A DNA stretch of 64,000 nucleotides from Tetradesmus obliquus (lineage: Eukaryota; Chlorophyta; Chlorophyceae; Sphaeropleales; Scenedesmaceae), in contig CP126201.1 of NCBI GenBank assembly GCA_030272155.1, positions 4,884,501-4,948,500 on the forward strand, read 5' to 3'. Below the pieces are notes generated by a model, which worked only from the letters and a program-made list of their open reading frames with translations, ran no database searches and was not told where the DNA came from. Made by a program: the position numbers and the translations under genes. Of the stretch, positions 28,686 through 40,400 are shown piece after piece (the stretch's first letter is position 1; each line of letters starts with the position of its first letter).

Positions 28686-29411
28686 AGAAGCAGCGGAGTC
28701 AGTGCAACAGGTGGGAGTACTGTCCTTGTTGCTGCAGTGTCCTTGTTGCTGCAGTGCCCTGCTGCTGCAGCTGGGGCAGGATGCTTCGTGCCATGCTCAC
28801 GGCAGGGGCATTGCGTGTCATGTCGCACTCACGGAAGTGATGTGCATATGCCTGCTGGAAACTGCGGGACTATGCTGCCGAACAGCGGAAGCGCATAAGT
28901 GCCTACTGACGGTGCTGCTTATGAGCCGGAATGAAAGCTGGTTGATCTTGTGGCAAAAACAGAGCAGCTGCTGTCAAAAGCTCACATGCAGCTCCATGGT
29001 CCTGGCATCAATGCGGGGCTCCAGTGCTTTGAAGCCAGCATACGGCAGTGCAGCTTGCTTGACCTGCGCACAGCAACAACCGGCTCAGTTGAGCAGGTAC
29101 AGGGGATTTGTGTGAATGGTAGCATCGTTGTATGGGCAGCTTGCATGGCACATGTAGCAAGGTGCGTCCCAGACAGAATAGCAGCAGGCACCAGGCTGTG
29201 CACTGCAAGCAGCGTGCCTTCACCGCTTCCGTCTGCTTCATCCGCGCTTGTAAGAGCTGTAACAGATGATGTGCTGCCAGTGGGCTATGGGAATGGGCTG
29301 GGGAAGCAGCGACAACGGTTGTGACGCGACACCTGCCTGAACTTGCGCGTGGGCAGCGCTTGCCGCCAGCAGCACGCAGCTCAAGATCTTGATAGATTGC
29401 TGGAACGCCAT
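26534..29411 (-). CDS. Secreted Mn-superoxide dismutase, short form (SOD D)
   Basis: Duplicate of SOD B with the same seven-exon structure in transcript order: 29411-29337, 29063-28986, 28644-28548, 28177-28083, 27750-27585, 27127-26980, 26651-26534, giving 258 aa with an uninterrupted frame. Signal peptide [17 protein letters not shown]. Ligands His51, His110, Asp211 and His215 are conserved. Just after the last ligand the motif reads [10 protein letters not shown] where the other three copies have [10 protein letters not shown], a Tyr-to-His change in a strongly conserved position. The first donor is again GC-type (CAG/GCAGGT), or a GT four bases further. Presumed extracellular Mn-SOD. Confidence 0.92.
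26652..26709 (+). repeat. (CAG)n microsatellite before the SOD D exon 7 acceptor
   Basis: About 19 uninterrupted CAG triplets, the longest of the four SOD copies. Seen from the gene it is (CTG)n ending at CTGCAG, the 3' splice site. Confidence 0.9.
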
Positions 29412-29576
29412 TGCACAGCTCTGTACGGAGATGCTTGACTGCAAGCCCGAGATCAGGCTGCAAACGGAAGTCCAAAGAGGTGCAGCGGCAGTGCCAGTCG
29501 AGGGTGACGAAGTCAGGAAACAATCAAACCAAGTACAGAACCTTTGTACCGCTTGTGCAGCGGGCTGTGCCACATA

Positions 29577-29601
29577 CACGCGATCACCGATTTAAGGAAC
29601 G
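29577..29601 (+). repeat. Left terminal inverted repeat
   Basis: 25 bp beginning CACGCGATCACC; its reverse complement is at 30,841-30,865 with one mismatch at position 13. Confidence 0.92.
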
Positions 29602-29908
29602 TCACTGGACCGCGCACAAAGTTTCTTACATCCTGATGTTCCTTATAGCTGAAGTAGGCTGAATACGCTCGTTTCCGGTGCCGTGGCACACTCCTTACAA
29701 GTTGTAACACTAAACATAGTGTTATTAAGGACTAACAAGCATCAAACGGGTGGCAGGACGTCCTGTATGCACCAGAACACACTCGTCCACCACCGTCACT
29801 AAGTTTCTCTGCTGGTAGCTCCTGCAACAGCTGCTGCTTGCTACGTGCTGCTGCTGTTGCTGCTGCTGCTGCTGAGGCCCTGCATGACTTCCCCACAGCA
29901 ACAGCAAT

Positions 29909-30618
29909 CTACTCGTCCAGCTCCATCATCCCACCATCTCCCACACCATCTGCTGACACCTCCTCATCGCCATCCTCATCCTGCTGCTGCTGCTGTGCAT
30001 CCGCAGCTGCCGCTGCTGCTGCTGCAGCTGCAGTTGCCGCTGCTGCTGCCGCCGCCTCCGCTGCTGCTGCTGAGGGTTCATGGACACCAAACTGCCTGAT
30101 GTCCGCCTGCACCGCGTCCTTGTTGATGATCACCAGGCGAGCCAGGCGGTCCACCATGCTGCCGATGGAGTACACTGCCTTGGCTGAGAAGTGCTCAGGG
30201 TGAGATGCCAGGAAGCTCTTCAGCTGCATGGCTGCCTGCTGCGCCTGCAGCTGGCTGATGACCTCCACCACCACGGGATCGTCCTCTTCAGCAGCTGCTG
30301 CCTCCTGTTGCTGCGCTGCCTGCTGCAGCGCTGGCACTGCCAGCTGCACAATGTCTGCATCTGTGAGGGGCTGCTCAATCTCCGCCTCATCCGGATGCTG
30401 AATAAACTGCTGCACGTCATCGACAGTCACAGCAGCAGCAGCAGCAGCCCCGCCAGCTGCCCGTGCCAACTGCTGCAGCAGCTGCAGCAGCTCAGGCACA
30501 TCGCTATCTGCGTCGCTGCTGTCAGCTGCATCAGCCGCGCTGCTGCCTGCGCTGCTTCCAGCAGCAGCTTCGGGCGCAGCAGCTGCTGGTTCTGCCAGCC
30601 CTGCCAGCAGTGGCGGCT
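29909..30618 (-). pseudogene. C-terminal fragment of a CENP-B/Tigger-type transposase
   Basis: Frame open from a TAG at about 30,619 down to the stop at 29,909. After an Ala/Ser/Asp-rich stretch it reads VPELLQLLQQL, then VTVDDVQQFIQ, then QPLTDADIVQLA, followed by an acidic Gln/Glu run. This matches the layout of the acidic tail after the DDE domain in Tigger/jerky transposases (xVEELLxLL, ITVEExx, ELTDEDIV). The DNA-binding and DDE catalytic parts are missing, so the fragment cannot transpose itself. Family call is from memory of the pattern, not a search. Confidence 0.65.
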
Positions 30619-30840
30619 AGCAGCATTGGGCTTCTAGACGCGCAATCAATGGTTCTACAAGGCTGATATACCGAAAAAAAGAGACCATCGGTTTAAGAAA
30701 CCCCCACTGGGCTGCAGGGTCTAGACCCGATCTTGGTGTTCCTTATACCTTCCGAGTTTCCTAAAACGAGTGTGTTTCGCACTGGCACGGAGTCGGGGAC
30801 CACAAAAAGCTTCTCAAACCCCCTATGTTTCTTAAATCTG

Positions 30841-30865
30841 CGTTCCTTAAATGGGTGATCGCGTG
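30841..30865 (-). repeat. Right terminal inverted repeat
   Basis: Ends GGTGATCGCGTG; inverted partner of 29,577-29,601. Confidence 0.92.
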
Positions 30866-31674
30866 GCTACTGGACACTGCTGGGTTCGTAACTGCACGAG
30901 TTCAGTGTGACCAGACATTTGGGTCGCATTAAGCTTGGTCCAGCGTGACGGAAAACGTTATTCTCGGGCGGATGTGGCTACACGGTGCTTGCAAAAGGCG
31001 CTGGTGAAATGGCAGGCACCTTTTGGTAGAAAACTAGAAACACGCTGTTCCCAAACACCAGCCGGCTGCTTGTAGGTGTAGAGGCTACTGTCGCTTCTGC
31101 GTCTGAAGGGGTCGTTCAGAAGTAGTTTGGGTTTGGCATGCCCGGAGGTGTCGTGGACGTTTCCTAGAAAACTAGAAATGCCGACCTCGGTCCTGGTGAT
31201 GGTGACAACCACTGCAAAGTAGGAAATGGAAATGGAAAATGTCAGCATTTTAGTCGCTTTTGAATGTGGATTGAAGTTTGCCGGGTACTCAGGGCACGGG
31301 CTACCCACCCGTGATGCTGTGTTGGGGGGCACGGTTTCCCGCGCAGGCGTCTGCTGCAGCACGCCCCGTGTCAATCACTTGTAATGATGTTTTACAGCGT
31401 GTCTGCGCAACTTTGCACAGTGGGCAGCCCGTGGTGACGCAGCGGCCCACAGCACTGCCACCACTGCCACCACAACCATTTGAGAGTTCATACAGACAGA
31501 CACAAGTTTGCAGTACACAGCCGCTGCAACACTCATGGCCCCATGCTGGCCTCGCCCGCAGCATGGAAACAGGCATCAAACTCCAAGCAGAACCCCACCA
31601 GGCTCCAGGCCGCAGCAGCTGCTGCTGCGCTGTTCACTCAGAGCAGCAGCAGCTGCCTGTTGCAGCCCGACCAG
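30866..31674. other. Intergenic region
   Basis: 30,866-30,950 is the end of duplication unit 2. The rest, to the stop of the next minus-strand gene, shows no recognised gene. It is less CAG-rich than its surroundings. Confidence 0.5.
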
Positions 31675-31763
31675 TCAACAGACGGTGCACCCATGCAGTG
31701 GTGACGCATGCAGCAGCTGCTCCTGCAAACCGCGCATGGTGTCCAGCTTGCCCGTGGCGCCTG

Positions 31764-31795
<32 letters not shown>

Positions 31796-34700
31796 CAGCA
31801 GGAACAGCAGCAGCAGCAAGGCAGGGCAGTCAGTGAACCAAGGCATGTCGCAGCGGCCGACGTCAGTGTCGCACGCGTTCAGGTGAGGGTGTTGAATGGA
31901 TGACAATGGAGGTGGCAATGATGCAAGTGTGTTTGTCTGCTGCAAATGCATGATGGCATCATGTGCAAGCAATGCGCGCGGTGAGGTAACGCATTTGGCT
32001 GGCCAGTGCCGAGGCCACTCACTTCTGCCAGGCCTGGGCGCTGCCGCTGCTGCTGCCACCGCGGCCTGGTTGTCTGGCACGTGCGCACGTGGGTTTGGCA
32101 GGCCGTTGACAGCCAGGTGGGGAGGCGGCGAGGCGGTGCCACGGGTGTCATCTTCCTCCTGGTTTGCTGCAGCAGCAATTGGGCAGCAGCAGCCAGGGCA
32201 GGGCATGGCAGGCGTGGTGAGCATCAGCAGAAGGCGGTTGTGTTCATTCTGCAGCAGCCATGAAGGTGCAGCACATGTGGGCGTGAATGTGCAGCACACG
32301 TGAGCACCCTGAATCCTGAAACCTGCCCTGGCAGTGTGAGTACAAGTGTGGGGCGAGAGTGGACAGTGTCGCTGGACAGCAAGCCACTCACGGTTGCCCA
32401 GGCTTAGGCGGAGTGGAGGCGGTGGCGAGGCGCTTCTGCCGCGATTGGGCGCTGCTGCCGCTGCGGCCTGGTTGTCGGGCAGGTGCGACCATGCTTGGGG
32501 TGACCTCGTCAAAGCTGGCAACATGCTGGAGCCCCCCATACGGCAGGGTGAAGACCATGGCATTGTTCAGAGTGTGCTGAGTGCCAGTGATGTTACCCTC
32601 ACCACCGCTGCTGCTGCTGCTGCTGCTGCTGTTGCTGCTGCTCCTCCTTCTGCTGCTGCTTTCACTGCCACTGCTGCTGGCTGCACCTGCACAGCTGCTG
32701 CTGGAGGGACTGCCGGCCCCCCGCTGCTGTTTGATAATGGGCTCTGATGGTGATACTGGCTGCAGGTACATGAGCACAGCAAAGGCCAGGGCAGTGATGC
32801 TGGCCAGGCACAGGCCGCTGCAGGCTGCCGGCAGGATGTCATGGTACTCTGGCGTGCCAAAGTCCATGTAGCCTTTGCAGTGGTAGTACACTGCAGCAAA
32901 CCCTGTGCCTAGAGTGGCCTGGAACTGCTTCAGCAGCCCGCTGAGACCTAGAGCCCACACTGGTGGCTCGGCTGACCGCCCTGGAACAGAATTGTGATCC
33001 CAGGTGCCCCGCGCTGTCTCAGCCTGGCGTCAGCCCATGTACAGGTGCTGAGCTGTGGCCAGCAGGGCATGTGCAGCCTGCCGCGCCCGGAACGCTGCGC
33101 TAATTGTGGCGAACTGCCCGCCGCTGGTCAGCCTGCTGGGATAAAACCACATGGGGTTGCCGCGCTCCTTGAGGGCGAGCTGCTGAGCACTGCGGGCAGG
33201 GCATGAGTACACAGTAAGGCAACGCACGGTCAGCAGCAAGAGGGCAAGTAAACTTGGCTGGACTGCCGCTGGTATAGGAGAGATACAATGCCAGCTGGCA
33301 GTCAAGCATCTTTCACCACACATGGGCACATGCAGCATCAGCGAAAAGCTGGCGTAGTTTGGGATGGTACTTGATCTCCTTGAGCGCTGACAGCAGCTCA
33401 GCTTCAAGGTACATGACCTTCTCCACTGCGTTGTTGAAGCTGACTGGCATGGCCTTAAACCGCGGCTTTGAGGTGCCTGCAAGTGCTGCTGCTGTTCTCT
33501 TGCTGCTGCCAGGAGGGCGCCCACCCTGCGACGGGCAGGTGAAAATGCTTCAAGTTCTGGACTTGGAGGTGGTTACCATCTGAAAGGAAATTACCTGAAG
33601 CATTTTCACCAAGGTACAGCATATGCTTTCTGCAAGCATTTGCCAACTCTTTGCATCTTCAGTAGGTTTGTGCATTTGAAGAGCTTCTGCAGGCTGTCCT
33701 AGTACACACAGTGAGCAGGCAAGTGCTGAAGTTCACCTTGCAGCCCCACCACGCCTCCATAAGGCGGGTGATGGTCCTAGAGTTTGCAGGGAAAGCCAGG
33801 TCAACCTGCACAGGATCATCAACGATTAGAGAGATGGCGCCACACCCAGCTGCTGAGCGAAGATAAGTACCGCCTGTTAATTCACCTGCAGCTGCTGGAT
33901 CCTGCCATCAGCATCCTTGTACTCAATGTGGCGCCTGCAAGTGGCCTGCTCCTCTGAAGACAGGGCGAGAGTGCGGCCAAGCCGCAATGTAGCCGCAGTT
34001 CCTGCACAAGCTGTGGGGGAGTTAGTAGCCAGTACATTCAACAGGCTAGGAGCTGATGCCAGCAACACCTGACATACCTGGTCCTGCACGGTGTTGGGAA
34101 GCAGTTGCAGCGACATGCCCGCAGCCAAGCTTGCGCAAATCATAGACTCCCATTGCTGCAGGTCACCGTTCACGATTATATCAAAGGCATGCACTCCAGC
34201 GTGTTGAGCCCTCTGCTGTAGGCGCTGCAAAGCAGCACGCTGGGATGCACTGCTGATGTTGATGCTGTCAGGCAAATGCTGCAGAGGCTGCATTTGCCTG
34301 CCCAAGAGCCCCGCCACAGAAAACAATCTTGCAGAAACTTTGCTTTGTGCAACAGCCATATCTTGAGAATGTGTTGCTGAGGTGAGGCTGCTGCTGAAGG
34401 CTGCAGACAGACACAAAAGACCAGGCGGGCGCATTCAGCACATCTGCAGCCACACGAGGCATGCTAACAGGCGTACGTGTGTTGTATATTTGCAGATCCA
34501 TCCATTACTATCCATCCATCCATCCACTACTAGAAAAAAATACGGTCCGTCCGTCAGTCCGTCAGAAGCCTGGCTTAGGACCTGGCCGTTGAACCCCAGG
34601 GCGATCCGAAAAAGTGCAGAGGACGCAAACGAAGGCGCGAGAGCAACAGATTAAAGTTAGTGTAGACATGTGAAGTCGTTTCGAAGCCGTGGGCTGGGTG

Positions 34701-37450
34701 CAGCGGTGTTCTGTTGCGGGGTGCTACTGCAAAACATCACGGGCTACAGCAGGAACAGCAGGCAGTGAAGCAACGATATCTGGGAAGCGATGGCGTGAGA
34801 ATATTATACTTTCAGCGAAAGGCGAACGGGATAGGGATGATCATGGGTGGCTGCTAAGATTGCAGGTGTTGCAGTTGCTGCCTTGAGGACAGCACCAGCA
34901 AGCACGGGTGCCTCCCATCCGTACTAGATAGGAGTGACGTAGTCACGGGAAACTGCTAGTTACTAGAAAGAAATACCGTCAGTCAGTCAGTCCGTCCGTC
35001 CGTCAGAAGCCTGGCTTAGGACCTGGCCGTTGAACCCCAGGGCGTCTGCGGAACTCGGTGGATACAAGCAGTGCAGCGTCGCGAAACGCTTAGGTGTTTC
35101 AACCGCATACCTGTGACATGCAGCACCTTGCGATCAGCGCTGTTCCTGCAATGCGTCGCAGTTGTAACCACCAAGCACAGCGCTGAACGACTTTGGTGCT
35201 CGAATGATGCATACACGTTGTACATGAGGTGGTGGGCAGTGATCAGCGTGATCTTGCTGGCCATCACTGCCACGGCTGCAGCAACCACCACACCCAACAG
35301 CAGGGCGTCTCTGCAGCGGCAGCAGCACGCTGCGAGGCAAGCAGATCGCGATGATCGACACGAGGAAGGTGAGATTTGCTGGGATGAATGTTATGCGGGC
35401 ACTAATGTCTTCACAGTGATCTCGAACTTTTGCAGAGCGAGCAGTGATCGTCACTGTGAGGCAAGGTGTGCTGCGCTAAACGCTTCCATTCCTGCTGCCA
35501 ATTGTTGATGTTGCAGTGGGAGTGTCCCCCGCTGCAATTGGAGCTCCACTCGCCAGTCCTCCTGCAACAGATGGAGCTCAGCCAGCAGCAGCTCACACAC
35601 CAGGTACGTCAGCAGCAGCAGCACAGCAAGCAAAACAAACGATGCTGGCATGTTGGCCATGAGAGCAATTTGTGGACGTTTGATGTTCGACTTGATGTCT
35701 TCCATCAACTCATGTATGATGTTGCCTGCCTGCCTGCCTGCCTGCAGGTGCTGCCACGGACCCATTGGGCCAGCTGCCACCCAATGTTCAGCAGCGGCAG
35801 CAACAGTTCCTTGCCAGCATGCTCACTGCACCGCAGCCTGTGCAGTCTGCCTACCAGAATGCATTGCAGGTTATGCAGCGGCGCTTGCAGGAACAGGCAG
35901 CAGCCCGTGCTGCTGCGGCAGCAGCGGCCCAGCAAGCGCGTCCAGCAGCCCAGCAGGCAGGTGCAGCAGTCCAGCCCCAAGTCACGACTGCATCAGCGCA
36001 GTTCTTGGCAGAGGTGACAGTGCCAGAGCAGGCGCACCCGCACCGGCCAGTCCTTCTCCCAGCTCGCGTGCTGCGGGTGACATCTCAGCAGCACCTGCAG
36101 CATGTGCTTGCTCAGTTGGAACAGGAGTATGACGTACCGCTGCAGTACTCCGTGCGGTATTTGCTGCCAGCACAGCCACCCGTGCAGCCGCAGCTGCCGC
36201 CTCAGCAGCCGCCAGCGGCACGCGCAGAAACAGCATCACAGCAAGAGCACTTGCGGCACCAGTTTGTGCAGCAACTGGAGCAGCAGTTTCAGGGCAACAC
36301 CACCTCAGACCACCCCAGCACAGGTGAGCAGGCATCTGGCACTGCAGTAGGCTATCGTGGGGCAGTGCAGTGGGCTTTGGCGCAGCATTGCATAAGGCTT
36401 CAGTTGCCTGCGCAGTAGACAGCATGGCAATGCAGAGTGCTGCAGACTGCCGTCAAGCAGCTGTGTGCGTGCGTTAGCATCCCTGTGGGATTGGGCAGAC
36501 CAAGTAACTGTCCTGCACTGTGTTTGCTGTGCCGCTTCGCAGGTGCTGCTGCAGGCAATGCAGGCATGTTACTCGGTGCTGCTGCTGTCGTTGTGGTAGC
36601 TGTTGGTGCCAGTGGCGCAGCTCCTGCAGCAAACCCCGCCCCTCGCCGCAATTGGGTGCAGAATTTGTTTGCCCGTGCACAGCGTGAGCAACAACAGCGG
36701 CAAAACCGGCAGCAGAACGCAGATGCACAGCGTGGCAGCCGGCGCCAACAGCAGCAGCAGCGGCGTGCCAACCGCAGTGAGCAGGAGGCTGCTGCAGACA
36801 GGGAGCGCAACGGGCAGCAGCAACAGCAGCACCGTGCCAACCGCAGTGAGCAGGAGGCTGCTGCTGATAGGGAGCAGAACAGGCAGCAGCAACAGCAGCG
36901 GCGTGCCAACCGCAGTGAGCAGGAGGCTGCTGCTGATAGGGAGCAGAACAGGCAGCAGCAACAGCAGCAGCGTGTCAGCAACAAGCCGCTGCACAAGGCT
37001 GCTCTCACCCAGCCGCTGGTGGCGCCTGCTGCGCATAATGTGGGCAGCCTCAGTCGCACATGTCAGCAGTGCAATGCCAAGCTGTGGCCTCGGGAAGAGC
37101 GCCGTAATGGCACAGGCGGCCTGCTGTGCTGCAGCTGGTGTGTACACTAAGAATGTTGTGTACCGTGAGGTGTTCCAGGGCATCGGGGTTTGAGCTTCAC
37201 ACTCGGCACTGGAACAGTGTGCTTGAGGAACTCGGCCCTGGAGCTCTGGCATGTATTTATAATCTATCATGCTGCAGCTGCAGTGGTTGCGGTAGCTGCA
37301 AATGTCACATGCTGCAACAAGCCGCTGGCCACGTTTTGCTTATGCAACACACCAACTGTCAGCAGCACACCCCTCCATGCCTGTCTTCCGTGCCAGATGC
37401 GAGTGGCGGAGCCACGGGTAACCACTAGTCCATTACTATAAAGAAATACG

Positions 37451-37481
<31 letters not shown>

Positions 37482-40400
37482 AGAAGCCTGGCTCAGGACC
37501 TGGCCGTTGAACCCCAGGGCGTCTGCGGAACTCGGTGGATACAAGCAGTGCAGCGTCGCGAATCGCTTAGGTCTTTCAACCGCATGCCTGTGACATGCAG
37601 CACCTTGCGATCAGCGCTGTTCCTGCAATGCGTCGCAGTTGTAACCACCAAGCACAGCGCTGAACGACTTTGGTGCTCGAATGATGCATACACGTTGTAC
37701 ATGAGGTGGTGGGCAGTGATCAGCGTGATCTTGCTGGCCATCACTGCCACGGCTGCAGCAACCACCACACCCAACAGCAGGGCGTCTCTGCAGCGGCAGC
37801 AGCACGCTGCGAGGCAAGCAGATCGCGATGATCGACACGAGGAAGGTGAGATTTGCTGGGATGAATGTTATGCGGGCACTAATGTCTTCACAGTGATCTC
37901 GAACTTTTGCAGAGCGAGCAGTGATCGTCACTGTGAGGCAAGGTGTGCTGCGCTAAACGCTTCCATTCCTGCTGCCAATTGTTGATGTTGCAGTGGGAGT
38001 GTCCCCCGCTGCAATTGGAGCTCCACTCGCCAGTCCTCCTGCAACAGATGGAGCTCAGCCAGCAGCAGCTCACACACCAGGTACGTCAGCAGCAGCAGCA
38101 CAGCAAGCAAAACAAACGATGCTGGCATGTTGGAATTGCCATGAGAGCAATTTGTGGACGTTTGATGTTCAGCTTCCATCAACTCATGTATGATGTTGCC
38201 TGCCTGCCTGCCTGCCTGCCTGCCTGCAGGTGCTGCCACAGAGCCGGTGGGCCAGCTGCCATCCAATGTTCAGCAGCGGCAGCAACAGTTCCTTGCCAGC
38301 ATGCTCTCTGCACCGCAGCCTGTGCAGTCTGCCTACCAGAATGCGCTGCAGGTTATGCAGCGGCGCTTGCAGGAACAGGCGGCAGCCTGTGCTGCTGCGG
38401 CAGCAGCAGCCCAGCAAGCGCGTCCAGCAGCCCAGCAGGCAGGTGCAGCAGTCCAGCCCCAAGTCACGACTGCATCAGCGCAGTTCTTGGCAGAGGTGAC
38501 AGTGCCAGAGCAGGCGCACCCGCACCGGCCAGTCCTTCTGCCAGCTCGCGTGCTGCGGGTGACATCTCAGCAGCACCTGCAGCATGTGCTTGCTCAGTTG
38601 GAACAGGAGTATGACGTACCGCTGCAGTACTCGGTGCGTTGCTGCCAGCACAGCCACCTGTGCAGCCGCAGCTGCCGCCACAGCAGCCACCAGTGGCACG
38701 CGCAGAAACAGCATCACAGCAAGAGCGCTTGCAGCACCAGTTTGTGCATCAACTGGAGCAGCAGTTTCAGGGCTACACCACCTCAGACCACCCCAGCACA
38801 GGTGAGCAGGCATCTGGCACTGCAGTAGGCTATCGTGGGGCAGTGCAGTGGGCTTTGGCGCTGCATTGCATAAGGCTTCAGTTGCCTGCGCAGTAGGCAG
38901 CATGGCAATGCAGAGTGCTGCAGACTGCCGTCATGCAGCTGTGTGCGTGCGATTAGCATCCCTGTGGGATTGGGCAGACCAAGCAAATGTCATGCACTGT
39001 GTTTGCTGTGCCGCTTTGCAGGTGCTGCTGCAGGCAATGCAGGCATGTTACTCGGTGCTGCTGCTGTCGTTGTGGCAGCTGCTGGTGCCAGTGGCGCAGC
39101 TCCTGCAGCAAACCCCGCCCCTCGCCGCAAATGGGTGCAGAATTTGTTTGCCCGTGCACAGCGTGATCAACAACAGCGGCAAAACCGGCAGCAGAACGCA
39201 GATGCACAGCGTGGCAGCCGGCGCCAACAGCAGCAACATCGGCGTGCCAACCGCAGTGAGCAGGAGGCTGCTGCAGACAGGGAGCGCAACAGGCAGCAGC
39301 AACAGCAGCACCGTGCTGCCCGCAGTGAGCAGGAGGCTGCTGCAGACAGACAGCAGAACAGGCAGCAGCAGCAGCCTGACGGTGTTCAGGTTGAGAGCCG
39401 TGTGTACAGCAGTGCTGACTCAGTGGTGCGCGGTGAGCAACAAGGTCACCTGTATCCACCAGAGTTTTTGAACACTCTGCGTATGTCTGGCTTGCCGCCA
39501 CACAAGCTGCGCTTGCACGTTGGGTGCCCTATCATTCTGCTGCGCAACATGTCTGCAGGATTGGCGAATGGCACACGCATGGTGGTCACGAAACTCATGG
39601 ACAACTTCATCCAGGCAAGGGTGGCCACAGGCCCTGCAAAGGGCCGAGTGGTGTGGCTGCCACGCCTGAACCTGCAGCCCTCTGATGCACAGGCTATGCC
39701 TTTTGATATGTGCAGGCGCCAGATTCCAGTGCGCGTTGCATATGCCATGACAATCAACAAGGCGCAGGGGCAGACCCTCAAGGCAGCAGGTGTGTACCTG
39801 CCTCGCCCTGTGTTCTCGCATGGTCAGTTGTATGTTGCCTTCTCGCGGGTCGGCATCTGGAGTGCCCTCAAGGTGTTGGTGGTTGGGGGCTTCCGTGCAG
39901 CTACTGCGGCTATTGCAGCTGGTGTGTACACTAAGAATGTTGTGTATCGTGAGGTGTTCCAGGGCATCGGGGTTTGAGCTTCACACTCGGCACTGGAACA
40001 GTGTGCTTGAGGAACTCGGCCCTGGAGCTCTGGCATGTATTTATAATCTATCATGCTGCAGCTGCAGTGGTTGCGGTAGCTGCAAATGTCACATGCTGCA
40101 ACAAGCCGCTGGCCACGTTTTGCTTATGTAACACACCAACTGTCAGCAGCACACCCCTCCATGCCTGTCTTCCGTGCCAGATGCGAGTGGCGGAGCCACG
40201 ATTAACCACTAGTTACTATAAAAAATACGGTGCGTGCGTCAGTCAGTCAGTCAGAAACCTGGCTTAGGACCTGGCCGTTGAACCCCAGGGCGATTCATAA
40301 ATGTGCAGAGGACGCAAAAGAAGGCGCGAGAGCAGCAGATAACAGTTAGGTTGGGCACTTGAAATCGTTTCGAGGCGGTGGGCTGGGTGACGCGGTGTTC

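Larger units (their letters stand above)
29577..30865 (-). mobile_element. pogo/Tigger-like DNA transposon remnant with intact TIRs
   Basis: 1,289-bp element bounded by 25-bp terminal inverted repeats matching at 24 of 25 positions (29,577-29,601 and 30,841-30,865; outer ends CACGCGATCACC and GGTGATCGCGTG). It carries only the C-terminal part of a transposase on the minus strand, so it is a non-autonomous internal-deletion derivative. The left flank ends in TA and TACT follows two bases after the right TIR. Unit 1 has the uninterrupted site CACATATACTAAACACTGCT at about 15,346-15,366. TA targeting is typical of pogo/Tc1-mariner elements. Confidence 0.85.
16497..30950. repeat. Tandem segmental duplication, unit 2
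   Basis: Second copy of the kinase-SOD-SOD block in direct orientation, longer than unit 1 because of a 1.29-kb transposon (29,577-30,865) and intron expansions. Homology ends just after CTTGGTCCAGCGTG at about 30,950. Confidence 0.9.

Noticed and set aside
37429..39977. H3 as an autonomous Helitron
   Set aside because: Helicase Walker motifs and the Rep nuclease (HUH) are absent; only late helicase motifs remain.
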